Positions 33,067 through 41,848 of a DNA stretch of 64,000 bases are shown here, piece by piece. The stretch comes from an uncultured Muribaculaceae bacterium (lineage in GTDB: Bacteria; Bacteroidota; Bacteroidia; Bacteroidales; Muribaculaceae). Location of the stretch: assembly GCA_910577315.1 (NCBI GenBank), contig CAJTME010000001.1:124001-188000 (forward strand), in the 5' to 3' direction. A program made the position numbers and the translations under genes. The notes below the pieces were generated by a model, which searched no databases, was not told where the DNA came from, and saw only the letters and a program-made list of their open reading frames with translations. Position 1 is the stretch's first letter, and every line of letters starts with the position of its first letter.

Positions 33067-34386
33067 TTATTTTACCGGCGGCACAAGAGGCTCGGGCACA
33101 GCCGGCGGAGGGGTGACGGGAGTTTTGGGGAGCGGTGTGGGCTTGAGGATGAGACGCAACGACGTGGAGAATCCGAAATAGTTCCATATCCAGTTCAGCA
33201 GCACCACAAACTTGTTGCGCATGCCGAGCAGGGTGACGAGATGGACCGCAAGCCATGTAATCCATGCGAACCAGCCGTCGAAATGCAGTTTACCCATATC
33301 AACCACCGCACGGTTGCGTCCTATGGTTGCCATCGAGCCCTTGTCCTTGTAGCTGAACGGGATGTGCGGAGCGTCGGCATTGAGATTTTTCGCCAGAGTG
33401 CGACCCTGCTGAATTGCCGGTTGGGCGAGCTGGGGACAGCCGCGGGGAAAACGGTTGTCGACATGGCAGCTGATGTCACCGATGGCATATACATCATCAA
33501 GACCTTTCACACGGTTGAATTCATCAACCTGGAAACGTCCGCCGGGACCAGGTTTAACGTCGGTTCCGACCATGGTGAAGGGCTGACCTGTGATTCCGGC
33601 AGTCCATATGACGACATTGGTTTCAAGTGTCTCGCCGTCGGAGAATTTCAGTACTCCGTCTTCATATGCTTTCATCGTCTTGCCGAGGCGCACGTCCACC
33701 ATGAGTTGCTCAAGAGCCTTGAGAGCATCTTTCGATGATTCCTCGCTCATGGTGCGCAGCAATTTGTCGGTGCCTTCATACAGCACCACATTCACCTCTT
33801 CGGGCTTGATGCGGGGATAGTCACGGATGATTGTCCAGCGCTTCATCTCGCCGAGCGCACCGGCGATTTCCACACCAGTCGGGCCGCCGCCCACAACGGC
33901 AAACGTCAGCAACTTGCGGCGTTCGTGTTCATCTTCACACTGGCTGGCACGCTCGAGGTTGTAAAGCACTGCATTGCGCGCGCGGATGCTCTCGGGCGCA
34001 CTTTTTATGGTGTAAACACGCTGGTCGAGGCCGGGAATTCCAAAGAAATTGTTAGTGGCGCCGGCAGCTATGACAAGGGTATCATAAGGAATGGTCTCAA
34101 ACTCGGTGAGAATCTGCTTGCGGCTCACGTCGATTACCGACACGGTACCCATTGTGTACTGACAGCCGCGTGTGCGGCGCTTGCGCATCTCGCGCCTCAG
34201 CGGGAAAGTGATTCCCGCAGGTTCAAGACTTGCCGAGGCCACTTGATAGAACAAGGGCGCAAAACTGTGATAGTTCTGCTTGTCAACGAGGGTAACATCC
34301 CATTTTTTCTTGTCAAGATACTTGGCAAGATTGAGGCCGCCGAAGCCGCCGCCGATGATTACTAATTTTTTCTTTTTTTCTTCCAT
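33067..34386 (-). CDS. ndh: Type II NADH:quinone oxidoreductase
   Basis: This single-subunit flavoprotein oxidises NADH and reduces quinone at the inner membrane without pumping ions. Two dinucleotide folds are clear: the FAD-binding IIGGGFGGLNLA at the N-terminus and the NADH-binding VVGGGPTGVEIAGAL near residue 165. Between and after them lie the NDH-2 landmarks YHSFAPLFYQVASASLEP and GDISCHVD near 300. The C-terminal ~60 residues hold a hydrophobic membrane-docking segment (FAWITWLAVHLVTLLG) and an unusual proline-rich tail (KPTPLPKTPVTPPPAV...). The start at 34386 (MEEKKKK) is preferred; in-frame ATGs at 34401 and 34434 would add up to 16 residues. A -7 element lies at 34476-34483. Confidence 0.9.
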   Translation of the reverse strand: MEEKKKKLVIIGGGFGGLNLAKYLDKKKWDVTLVDKQNYHSFAPLFYQVASASLEPAGITFPLRREMRKRRTRGCQYTMGTVSVIDVSRKQILTEFETIPYDTLVIAAGATNNFFGIPGLDQRVYTIKSAPESIRARNAVLYNLERASQCEDEHERRKLLTFAVVGGGPTGVEIAGALGEMKRWTIIRDYPRIKPEEVNVVLYEGTDKLLRTMSEESSKDALKALEQLMVDVRLGKTMKAYEDGVLKFSDGETLETNVVIWTAGITGQPFTMVGTDVKPGPGGRFQVDEFNRVKGLDDVYAIGDISCHVDNRFPRGCPQLAQPAIQQGRTLAKNLNADAPHIPFSYKDKGSMATIGRNRAVVDMGKLHFDGWFAWITWLAVHLVTLLGMRNKFVVLLNWIWNYFGFSTSLRLILKPTPLPKTPVTPPPAVPEPLVPPVK

Positions 34387-34475
34387 AACGAATCCATGCA
34401 TGCTAACTCCACAGAAAAACCGCAGTGGGATCATGCGTATATATACCTTGAATGTGCTTTAATAGAAATAACGCA

Positions 34476-34483
34476 CAAAGATA
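34476..34483 (-). promoter_or_regulatory. -7 promoter element for ndh
   Basis: Read on the minus strand this is TATCTTTG, a perfect TAnnTTTG; a CAA (TTG on the minus strand) 20 bases upstream may be the -33 element. The gap 34435-34808 otherwise holds no gene; no clear plus-strand promoter was found in it for the gene at 34809. Confidence 0.6.
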
Positions 34484-34808
34484 CAAAAAAGTAGCCGTTC
34501 CACAATAAAAATAATCTCACATGAAATATCGAGATACGCTGCATGCAGTCGTTCCTGAAAAATTGCAATCAGAAATCTGCCCCTGGCGCGCAGGCCCCCA
34601 GCAAAGGAATGAAAGAGGCACTCTTTTACATCCTTAAAGGGTGGAAAGGGACGATACGGCTCCCTAAATATTGGTTAACACTTTGGAGGTCAATTGTTAA
34701 GTGCGGTTAAAGTCTCGGATTCAATTAAACTTTGATGTATTTCGGGCGTCTTAATTACGAAACAAGACGAAAACAACACATACACCGAAAAACTAAAACT
34801 GAACCATT

Positions 34809-35348
34809 ATGAAGAAGAAAATTTTGACCGTGGCCATCGCCATCGCCGCCCTGTGCGGAATTCCTGCAATGGCCCAGACCAACAATACCGCTGCAACCCA
34901 AACCCAGCAATGCACCAACGGCCAGAAAGGCTCATGCACCAATAATAACAGCAGACAGGCCAAAGCCGCACGCGAGTTCCAGCGCATGGATGCTTTTGAC
35001 GGAATACAGCTCACCGACGCCCAGAAAGCCGGCCTCGAAGTCCTCAACAACACCGGCGCGCAGAAAGCCAACCGCAATGATTCAACCGCCCGCGCAAACC
35101 GTCGCCAGGCTCGCCGCGACTATGTGAAAGGCGTGAAGAACATCCTTACTCCCGACCAGTATGTCGTGTTCCTTGAGAACATCGTGGTAGAAAACGCCCA
35201 GCTGCCCGGTGCAAAGGCGCAGATGCGCAAGGGGCAGGCCAAGGTTCACGCCATGAAGCGCGACCGAAGCAAAAACGGCCGTAACGAAAAGATGAAACAG
35301 GCTCGCAAGACACAGGCCGGCGCAACCAATGCCGCCCAGGCCAATTGA
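34809..35348 (+). CDS. Small exported Spy/CpxP-like protein
   Basis: This 179-residue protein has a signal peptide (about 1-22, ending AMAQ), a Gln/Asn/Thr-rich linker with two Cys (CTNGQKGSC), and a highly basic helical body. Two LTxxQ-like spots, LTDAQKAGL and LTPDQYVVFL, recall the Spy/CpxP family of periplasmic chaperone or stress-sensing proteins, which carry two LTxxQ repeats. The resemblance is in pattern only, so the role is inferred. The C-terminal 50 residues are extremely rich in Lys, Arg and Ala. It is monocistronic; a near-consensus AAACTTTG at 34727-34734 may be part of its promoter. A hairpin terminator follows at 35384. Confidence 0.65.
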   Translation: MKKKILTVAIAIAALCGIPAMAQTNNTAATQTQQCTNGQKGSCTNNNSRQAKAAREFQRMDAFDGIQLTDAQKAGLEVLNNTGAQKANRNDSTARANRRQARRDYVKGVKNILTPDQYVVFLENIVVENAQLPGAKAQMRKGQAKVHAMKRDRSKNGRNEKMKQARKTQAGATNAAQAN

Positions 35349-35383
35349 TTACTGAATATTTGTAGTTCTCCAATCTCCCTGAC

Positions 35384-35415
35384 CTGCGGGGGCGCACAGA
35401 TGTGCGTCCCCGCAG
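35384..35415. terminator. Hairpin terminator between convergent genes
   Basis: The arms ctgcgggggcgcaca (35384-35398) and tgtgcgtccccgcag (35401-35415) pair with one G-U; the innermost pairs must open to form a loop. No strong T-run follows on either strand. Confidence 0.6.
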
Positions 35416-35421
35416 TGTCGT

Positions 35422-37230
35422 TCAGTCATCGCAGTAATGCCTCAGCACGCGCCGGTAAGAATTGAAAATCTTGCTCTTGGAAATAAACCCGTAATAATGG
35501 CCGGATTCATCGACAACGGGGAGATTCCACGCCCCGGTCGAATCGAATTTATGCATCACCGAGTCCATGCGCTCGCCTATTATGATTTTTGCCGGGGGCA
35601 TCGTCATGAACGACGCCACGTTCATCTTGCGGTATAAATCGGGACGGAACATTATGTTGCGGATGTCGTCGAGCTGAACGACACCCTGCAATTCTCCGGC
35701 GCCATTCAGCACAGGGAAGAGATTGCGGTTGCTCTTTGATATGACATCGACCATTTCTTTCAACGTCATCTCGGGCCGTACGCTGAGGAACTCGGTCTCG
35801 ATCACAGAGTCCATTTTCAGCAATGTCAGCACTGCCTTGTCCTTTTCGTGGGTGAGCAGCTTGCCCTGCTTGGCAAGGCGCATGGTGTAGATTGAATACG
35901 GCTCGAAAATCTTTATGGTTCCGTAAGAGATAGTCGAAACAATCAGAAGCGGCAGGAACAGATTGTAGCCGCCGGTAAGTTCAGCGGTTAGGAAGATTGC
36001 CATCAGCGGGGCGTGCATGACCCCCGACATCACCCCAGCCATACCGATGAGGGCGAAGTTCTTGTTGGATACGACAAGATCGAATCCCATCATATTGAAT
36101 ATGTAGGCGAACAGGAACCCGACCATGCACCCCACATACAGCGACGGAGCGAACGTGCCGCCAACACCGCCTGCACCGTTGGTGGCCGAGGTGGCAAAAG
36201 CCTTGGTGAGAATGATGAGCGCGATGAACAGGATTATGAACCATGTGTGGGAGCCGTCGCCATAGAATATAGAGCCATCGACTATCGAACGAGCATCTCC
36301 GGCCAAAAGCCCCATGATGGAATCATAGCCCTCGCCGTAAAGCGGCGGGAAGAGGAACACAAGCCCCGACAGGATGACGCAGCCTATTAGGGTCTTAAGC
36401 CATGGGCGCCCGTTGAAACGGCCGAAAAAGTTCTCCATCATGTTCATTACTCTTGTAAAATAGAGCGATGCAAGTCCACACACGATCCCGAGCAGGATGA
36501 CGAGCGGAATTTTAGCGGTGATGAAGTCATCGCCCTGAACGAAGAAGAACTCAAACGAATATCCGGTATACATGTAGGCGATGGTGGCCGATGTGATGGC
36601 CGATATTAGCAACGGCATGACCGACACGGTGGTCAAATCCAGCATCAGCACCTCAAGGGTGAAAAGCATGCCAGCTATCGGGGCCTTGAATATGCCGGCG
36701 ATGCCCGCGGCGGCTCCGCATCCCACAAGAATCATCAGCACCTTGGGCGACATGCGGAATGCCGAGCCGAGATTAGACCCAATGGCCGAGCCTGTATATA
36801 CGATAGGGCCCTCGGCTCCGACCGACCCACCGAAACCGATGGTGACGGATGATGCCAGCAGCGAAGTATACATGTTATGGCGTTTCAGGCGGCTCTTGTT
36901 CTGCGAGATGGCCCAGAGCACCCTCGTCACGCCGTGGCTGATGTTGTCCTTCACCATGAACCTTACATAGAAGGCGGTAATCACCACACCCAACGTAGGA
37001 AGCAAAATATATAGATAATTGCCCGAATGGATGTCGATGTGGGCTGTCAGCGCTCCCGATATGGTATGTATGAGGAACTTAAGCAGCTGGGCCGCCAGTC
37101 CGCCGAACACACCCACCAACAGAGCGAGAAAAATAAGGAACGTACGCTCGGATATGTGATGTTCCCGCCACACGAGAAATCGCATGAAAAGGTCGTGAAA
37201 GCGGTTGTTGTGGATATACTTCTGAGTCAT
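35422..37230 (-). CDS. ClC-family chloride channel or transporter with C-terminal CBS pair
   Basis: This 602-residue inner-membrane protein belongs to the ClC family, which move chloride passively or exchange it for protons. Landmarks are GSVGAEGPIVYTGSAIGS near 130-148 (the gating-glutamate motif, usually GREGP, here GAEGP), GGVGGTFAPSL near 360, and about ten or more hydrophobic helices. The first selectivity motif (GSGIP in E. coli) is divergent here (SHGVTRVLW). Two CBS domains fill the last ~130 residues (LSVRPEMTLKEMVDV and MTMPPAKIIIGERMDSV), suggesting nucleotide control. Whether it is a channel or an exchanger cannot be told. It is the last gene of the operon tsaB-tsaC-sugar transferase-ClC, 22 bases after the sugar transferase stop. 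Confidence 0.88.
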   Translation of the reverse strand: MTQKYIHNNRFHDLFMRFLVWREHHISERTFLIFLALLVGVFGGLAAQLLKFLIHTISGALTAHIDIHSGNYLYILLPTLGVVITAFYVRFMVKDNISHGVTRVLWAISQNKSRLKRHNMYTSLLASSVTIGFGGSVGAEGPIVYTGSAIGSNLGSAFRMSPKVLMILVGCGAAAGIAGIFKAPIAGMLFTLEVLMLDLTTVSVMPLLISAITSATIAYMYTGYSFEFFFVQGDDFITAKIPLVILLGIVCGLASLYFTRVMNMMENFFGRFNGRPWLKTLIGCVILSGLVFLFPPLYGEGYDSIMGLLAGDARSIVDGSIFYGDGSHTWFIILFIALIILTKAFATSATNGAGGVGGTFAPSLYVGCMVGFLFAYIFNMMGFDLVVSNKNFALIGMAGVMSGVMHAPLMAIFLTAELTGGYNLFLPLLIVSTISYGTIKIFEPYSIYTMRLAKQGKLLTHEKDKAVLTLLKMDSVIETEFLSVRPEMTLKEMVDVISKSNRNLFPVLNGAGELQGVVQLDDIRNIMFRPDLYRKMNVASFMTMPPAKIIIGERMDSVMHKFDSTGAWNLPVVDESGHYYGFISKSKIFNSYRRVLRHYCDD

Positions 37231-37252
37231 GTTTACTTTTTACCTTGGAAAA

Positions 37253-38641
37253 TCACAGGCCCTTGCCGGTGACCACCGTGCTTACCGTATGGAACAATAT
37301 TTTCAAATCGACCCCAAACGATACATTCTCTATATATATGAGGTCATAAGCCAGGCGCTCTATCATCTCGTCGACATTCGAGGCATAGCCGTATTTTACC
37401 ATGCCCCACGACGTAATGCCCGGGCGCACCTGGTGGATGAGCGAGTAATATGGCACTCGCTCGACAATCTGGTTGACGTAGTATTCGCGCTCGGGACGGG
37501 GGCCTACCAGCGACATGTCGCCCTTGATCACATTCCAGAACTGGGGCAGCTCGTCAAGCCTGTATTTGCGCAATACGCGCCCCACCCGGGTTATGCGTGG
37601 GTCGTCCTCAACGCTCAGGGCCGGTCCTGCAGCCTCGGCGTCAGAACGCATTGTGCGGAATTTCAATATCCTGAACTTTCGTTTGTGATAGCCCACGCGC
37701 TCCTGGGTATAGAACACCGGGCCGTCGGAATCGCGTTTGATTGCGACGGCGATGGCAGCGAGCACCGGCGACAGCACCACCAGGGCCAGCGACGACACAA
37801 TCACGTCGGCCACTCGCTTCATGTTGGACACAGAGGGGGGAACGTTGGCGTTTGTGATGTTGATCAGAGGTTCGCTCACGACATTTGTCATTCGCGGACG
37901 TGCCGTTATCTGCTGATACAGTTCGGGGGTGAGGTAAAGGTCAAGTTCGGTGCGGTAGAGGCGCTCAATCATATCGACAGTCGCCTGCATGCCCCCGGGA
38001 TGCGGAGTCACCAGCAACGCCTGCGGCCGCTTTTCGGCAATCTCACGCCGTATGGCCGACTGCGTCGAGTCCGGGTCGATGCGGCCGAGCACATTGAACA
38101 TGGCTATGGAGCGGTCGCTCTTTGGCCTCATGCGCTCGCGCAGACGCGACGAGCTTTCCTGCGAGCCAACTATCAATGCCCGGTAGCAGCCGTGACCGCG
38201 CCGAAGCTGATTGCGCTGGGCCAACGTCAGGACAGTACGGCCGATATACATTGGGAAGAACAGGCATCCCCACAGGAAGAGTATCAACTCATAGGTATGG
38301 ATGCGGCCCGGAATATAGTCGTTGATAAGGGTAAGGAAGTAGATTATGAATGTTCCCACCAGCGCCACCGCGCCTGAATTCCACAGGTCGTCAAGGCGGC
38401 TCTTGACCAGCACATTGTTATAATAGCCTGACAGAGCCGACAGCCCGACCTGCATTATCGGAAACAGGAAGTTCCCGAGCAGGATGTTTCCGTCGTGAAG
38501 CAGCCATTCATCCAAATCACGTGGCTCGTATCCGTCGGGCATTATCCAGTATTTGATGACACTATACACCACCATCCCGACAAACGACAACACAAGGTCG
38601 CTTGCCACGTAGGCTGTCCTCATTCGGGCGGTGGGCGTCAT
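37253..38641 (-). CDS. Membrane sugar-1-phosphate transferase (WcaJ/WbaP-like polyprenyl-phosphate glycosylphosphotransferase)
   Basis: This 463-residue protein starts glycan assembly by moving a sugar-1-phosphate from a nucleotide sugar to undecaprenyl phosphate at the inner membrane. The N-terminal half has four to five membrane helices (about 8-115) and a central CoA-binding-like soluble domain. The C-terminal bacterial-transferase domain starts near residue 272 with a membrane-dipping helix (VADVIVSSLALVVLSPVLA), followed by DGPVFYTQERVGYHKR, ILKFRTMR, the catalytic KYRLDELPQFWNVIKGDMSLVGPRP and a final amphipathic stretch. The start ATG at 38641 (MTPTARMR) is chosen because the longer ORF would overlap tsaC heavily. 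It follows tsaC by five bases. Confidence 0.88.
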   Translation of the reverse strand: MTPTARMRTAYVASDLVLSFVGMVVYSVIKYWIMPDGYEPRDLDEWLLHDGNILLGNFLFPIMQVGLSALSGYYNNVLVKSRLDDLWNSGAVALVGTFIIYFLTLINDYIPGRIHTYELILFLWGCLFFPMYIGRTVLTLAQRNQLRRGHGCYRALIVGSQESSSRLRERMRPKSDRSIAMFNVLGRIDPDSTQSAIRREIAEKRPQALLVTPHPGGMQATVDMIERLYRTELDLYLTPELYQQITARPRMTNVVSEPLINITNANVPPSVSNMKRVADVIVSSLALVVLSPVLAAIAVAIKRDSDGPVFYTQERVGYHKRKFRILKFRTMRSDAEAAGPALSVEDDPRITRVGRVLRKYRLDELPQFWNVIKGDMSLVGPRPEREYYVNQIVERVPYYSLIHQVRPGITSWGMVKYGYASNVDEMIERLAYDLIYIENVSFGVDLKILFHTVSTVVTGKGL

Positions 38642-38646
38642 GCGGT

Positions 38647-39231
38647 CTACTTTCTTATTATTTTGAACAGTCCTCCTGCCGATATTTTTATGATTGACGA
38701 GGCTTTGGCGGCCGGGGCCTCGTCGCGGCGCGACAGGCACACGTAGTCCACAGCGGCTTTTATCTCGTCAGGTATCGATGCAAAATCGAGCGGGGCCGGT
38801 TCTCCGCTGATATTGGCCGAAGTGGAAACCACTGGGCCACGGAACGCCCGGCAAAGGGCGGCCGAGAAAGGCTCGCGGGTCAGGCGCACCCCCAGGCTGC
38901 CGTCATCTGCCAGAAGCTCGGGAGCCACATTGCGCCCCCTGTCATAGATGATGGTAACCGGCTCCACGGCGGCTTCTATCAATTGCTCGGCCACCTCGGG
39001 TACATCCTCGACGGTAGCGTCAAGCATCGGCAGGGAGTCGACCAGTGTGATGAGGGCCTTTGAATCGGTTCGCCGCTTTATCTCGTAAACACGCTTTACA
39101 GCATTACCGTTGCGGGCATCGCACCCCAGCCCCCAGATGGTATCGGTAGGATAGAGTATCACGCCGCCCCGGCGCATCACATCGACAGCCGCGCGTATGT
39201 CGGCCTTTACTGATTCGTCTGCGACATTCAT
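38647..39231 (-). CDS. tsaC: Threonylcarbamoyl-AMP synthase (TsaC/Sua5/YrdC)
   Basis: This 194-residue protein makes L-threonylcarbamoyladenylate from Thr, bicarbonate and ATP, the first step of t6A37 modification in tRNAs reading ANN codons. The YrdC fold is recognisable by GGVILYPTDTIWGLGCDA near 22-39, the KRR-x-D-S-K-ALI motif near 52-61, and the SLGVRLTREPF and PVVSTSANISGEPAP segments. The size is that of the short TsaC form rather than the ~340-residue Sua5. It overlaps tsaB by four bases (ATGA), which fits their shared pathway; TsaB belongs to the TsaBDE complex that uses the product. Confidence 0.93.
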   Translation of the reverse strand: MNVADESVKADIRAAVDVMRRGGVILYPTDTIWGLGCDARNGNAVKRVYEIKRRTDSKALITLVDSLPMLDATVEDVPEVAEQLIEAAVEPVTIIYDRGRNVAPELLADDGSLGVRLTREPFSAALCRAFRGPVVSTSANISGEPAPLDFASIPDEIKAAVDYVCLSRRDEAPAAKASSIIKISAGGLFKIIRK

Positions 39232-39923
39232 AGCATCGGTTTGGGTTTTGTAGCCTGAAATTCTTTCAGGTAGAGGGGTGTTGAATATGCCAGGTCAATG
39301 AACGCCCGACGCGCATAGTCGCGTTCGGCAAGCGCGACCATATCCACTGCAAGTGGAACCACGTCAGGCACGAACGTTACATTGGGGGCATCAATCACAG
39401 CCTTGGCCTTATCAGAGCCGTCGCCGAAAAGCAGTACCGGGCGGCCCGTGGCGATAAGGTCGGAATATGCGTTCTCGTCAAGAATCAGCGGGCCGGGCTT
39501 CATCATCTCCTGCAATCCGAAATCATAAGCCGCCGTGAACACTTCCATACGGCGCGCATCTATCATCGGAACGAGAATCGAGTCTGGGGCGACTGAGTCT
39601 GTCGAAAACATCACCCTTGTGGCCATCAATTCAAGAGTATTGACGCCTATAAGCGGTATATCAAGTGCGTATGCGAGCCCTTTGGCCTCGCTGAGGCCTA
39701 TCCTGAGGCCGGTGTAGCTGCCAGGGCCCATGCTCACTGCCACCGCATCGAGCTTCAGCTCTTTGTCCGCGGCGAAGTCCAGGCACTTCTTGATAAAACC
39801 GCTCAACAGGGCGGCATGGTTGCGCCCCTCAAAGTCCTCGGCGTGACAAAGAATCATTCCTTCGGCAGTCAAAGCCGCCGAACAAACCGAGGTCGTAGTG
39901 TCAATATTGAGAATTACTGCCAT
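39228..39923 (-). CDS. tsaB: tRNA t6A biosynthesis protein TsaB
   Basis: TsaB is an ASKHA-fold partner of TsaD in the bacterial t6A complex; it lacks catalysis but is needed to place the threonylcarbamoyl group on A37. The protein (231 residues from ATG 39923) begins MAVILNIDTTTSVCSAALT, with the family's HAALLSGFI and VSMGPGSYTGLRIGLSEAKGLAYAL segments. The Kae1-type metal site is absent, as usual for TsaB. TTG at 39929 is an alternative start but less likely. It heads a four-gene operon with tsaC, a sugar transferase and a ClC gene, driven by a TAATTTTG element at 39944-39951. Confidence 0.93.
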   Translation of the reverse strand: MAVILNIDTTTSVCSAALTAEGMILCHAEDFEGRNHAALLSGFIKKCLDFAADKELKLDAVAVSMGPGSYTGLRIGLSEAKGLAYALDIPLIGVNTLELMATRVMFSTDSVAPDSILVPMIDARRMEVFTAAYDFGLQEMMKPGPLILDENAYSDLIATGRPVLLFGDGSDKAKAVIDAPNVTFVPDVVPLAVDMVALAERDYARRAFIDLAYSTPLYLKEFQATKPKPML

Positions 39924-39943
39924 TGTCAATCTTTTTCTACCCG

Positions 39944-39951
39944 CAAAATTA
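39944..39951 (-). promoter_or_regulatory. -7 promoter element for the tsaB operon
   Basis: Read on the minus strand this is TAATTTTG, which matches TAnnTTTG, about 20 bases before the tsaB start. Confidence 0.5.
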
Positions 39952-40008
39952 ATAAAATTTCTCTAATGACAAACAAAAAAGTCATTCCGGCCATAATTAA
40001 CCTCCTCC

Positions 40009-40028
40009 CACTCCCGACCACTCCCGAC
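40009..40028 (+). repeat. Tandem 10-bp repeat just upstream of the restriction-modification promoter
   Basis: The unit cactcccgac occurs twice without a gap and ends two bases before the -33 TTTG (40031). It may be an operator of the operon; no controller gene is seen. Confidence 0.5.
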
Positions 40029-40030
40029 AA

Positions 40031-40062
40031 TTTGGCACATATCCACATTTTTTGTAATTTTG
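40031..40062 (+). promoter_or_regulatory. Promoter (-33 TTTG, -7 TAATTTTG) of the restriction-modification operon
   Basis: TTTG at 40031-40034 and TAATTTTG at 40055-40062 are 20 bases apart, the ideal Bacteroidota spacing. Transcription would begin near 40069, about 18 bases before the ATG at 40087. Confidence 0.65.
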
Positions 40063-40086
40063 CACAAGTAATATACACTCTTTGTT

Positions 40087-41013
40087 ATGACAGAGCATAG
40101 GATCATCCAGGCAAAACCATTCTTGAAATGGGCTGGCGGTAAGACCCAGTTATTGCCAACGCTCGACTGCTTCCTGCCAAAGGTCTTTCCTACCCAGCAA
40201 AATGCTACCTACATCGAGCCTTTTGTCGGGGGAGGCGCCATGCTTTTTTATATGCTCCGTACTTATTCCAACATTAAACGTGCAGTCGTTAATGACATCA
40301 ATCCTCATTTAATCACAACATACAAAGTCATCCGCGATTTACCCGGAGAACTTATCGAATTGTTGGAAGATACACAACATGATTTTTATAAAATTGAATC
40401 TATTGATGGCCAAAGAGATTTTTTTCTCGGAATCCGCAATAAGTTCAATCAATCCGCATTGACGCCGGTAGAAGAAGCGGCCCATATGATATTTTTGAAC
40501 CGCACATGCTTCAACGGCCTCTACCGTGAAAATTCAAAAGGACAGTTCAATGTTCCTTTTGGCAGATACGCCCGACCCACAATTTGCGATAAAAGGCTGC
40601 TGCTCATGGACAGCGAACTATTAAAAAGAGTCGAGATATTACAAGGAGATTTTGCACAGACCGCAAGATATGCAGGCGGTTACACACTGATATATCTTGA
40701 TCCTCCCTACCGTCCGTTAGATGCCACATCCAACTTTAACACCTACGTAAAAGAAGCCTTCGACGACAAGGAACAGACGAGACTCAAAGAGTTCTTCTGC
40801 GTAATGCATGAAGATGGCAACCATGTCATGCTGAGCAATTCTGATGGGAAAACTCATAATGGCGATGATTTCCTCGACAACTTGTACCAAGGTTTCCATA
40901 TCGAAAGAGTCTCGGCAAAACGGTCTATAAACTCCAATCCACAAAAGAGGAACGCCATTACTGAATTGCTTATATACAATTACAACGACATAAAGGCTAA
41001 GCCAAATCAATAA
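40087..41013 (+). CDS. Dam-class DNA adenine methyltransferase (M1 of a DpnII/MboI-like system)
   Basis: This 308-residue alpha-class N6-adenine methyltransferase of the Dam/M.DpnII type should methylate GATC and protect the host from the adjacent nuclease. Motif I lies at the N-terminus (FLKWAGGKTQLLP, residues about 12-24), and the catalytic motif IV is DPPY in LIYLDPPYRP near residue 205. The order motif I then IV and the Dam-type inserted target-recognition region between (VNDINPHLITTYK, then FNRTCFNGLYRENSKGQFNVPFG) fit the class. GATC as the target is inferred from family and from the DpnII-like neighbour. The gene is markedly AT-richer than the chromosome around it, a sign of transfer. 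It is followed after ten bases by the nuclease gene. Confidence 0.92.
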   Translation: MTEHRIIQAKPFLKWAGGKTQLLPTLDCFLPKVFPTQQNATYIEPFVGGGAMLFYMLRTYSNIKRAVVNDINPHLITTYKVIRDLPGELIELLEDTQHDFYKIESIDGQRDFFLGIRNKFNQSALTPVEEAAHMIFLNRTCFNGLYRENSKGQFNVPFGRYARPTICDKRLLLMDSELLKRVEILQGDFAQTARYAGGYTLIYLDPPYRPLDATSNFNTYVKEAFDDKEQTRLKEFFCVMHEDGNHVMLSNSDGKTHNGDDFLDNLYQGFHIERVSAKRSINSNPQKRNAITELLIYNYNDIKAKPNQ

Positions 41014-41023
41014 AAATATATCC

Positions 41024-41848
41024 ATGAAAAAACGTTTTGAAGAATTTATTGGCCAACTTAAAGAAACTCATTTTTCGCTATGCGATTTCGTAGATTTCCC
41101 AAAAGTAGACAAGAATGTGGCTGCCATCTCGATCAAGCTTAATCAGCTTAATTACCTTATTGGCAAGCCAGATATTCCAGCAGCCGTTAAATTACTTTGG
41201 GATGAGAATTCCAAAGTATTCTCCGTGCTAAACATATTAATTGCAGTACGCGATAAGGACAAAAAGAAATGTGTGGATGAGAACGGAAACCTCGTATTGC
41301 TGTCTGATTATTTCAAATCCCCAGAATCAGTTGTGGAGTTTCTTAATGCCACCGGGCTAAGTAACGTTTTCCAGTCCCAGCAGGTCACTAACTTGGTGGA
41401 TTATGTCTATGGCGTTGAAGTTGGACTTGATACCAACGCGCGCAAAAATCGGAGTGGGCACATAATGGAACGCATTGTCGGAGAACTATTCCATGTCAAT
41501 AATCTTAACTTTGAACGAGAAGTTCCCTCAAAACGTTTCCCCGACATTGTCAGGGCACTCGGGACGGATGAAAAACGGTTCGACTTCGTAGTCCATACTC
41601 CAGAAACCACCTATCTGGTTGAAGCCAATTTTTATTCAGGAGGAGGCTCAAAGCCCAACGAGACCGCCCGTTCCTACACAAACATTGGTCCTAAGATAAA
41701 TAGTGTGCCCGGGTATGAATTCATATGGATTACGGACGGGCACGGATGGCATAAGGCAAAAAATAAACTTGAAGAAGCATTTTTGCACATACCACGCATC
41801 TACAACCTGACAACAATTTATGATTTCATAGACTCATGTAAAGGATAA
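41024..41848 (+). CDS. DpnII/MboI-like type II restriction endonuclease
   Basis: The 274-residue protein resembles the DpnII/MboI family of type II nucleases, which cut unmethylated GATC and so destroy incoming DNA lacking adenine methylation. The family-typical parts are the middle region LDTNARKNRSGHIMERIVGELF (about 137-158) and the candidate catalytic PD-(D/E)xK core KRFDFVVHTPETTYLVEANFY with Asp near residue 187 and an ExN in place of ExK. The Gly-rich turn YSGGGSKPNETARSY follows. It sits between two methylase genes and shares their low GC. Its stop overlaps the start of the second methylase by one base. The cutting specificity is inferred from the family. Confidence 0.9.
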   Translation: MKKRFEEFIGQLKETHFSLCDFVDFPKVDKNVAAISIKLNQLNYLIGKPDIPAAVKLLWDENSKVFSVLNILIAVRDKDKKKCVDENGNLVLLSDYFKSPESVVEFLNATGLSNVFQSQQVTNLVDYVYGVEVGLDTNARKNRSGHIMERIVGELFHVNNLNFEREVPSKRFPDIVRALGTDEKRFDFVVHTPETTYLVEANFYSGGGSKPNETARSYTNIGPKINSVPGYEFIWITDGHGWHKAKNKLEEAFLHIPRIYNLTTIYDFIDSCKG

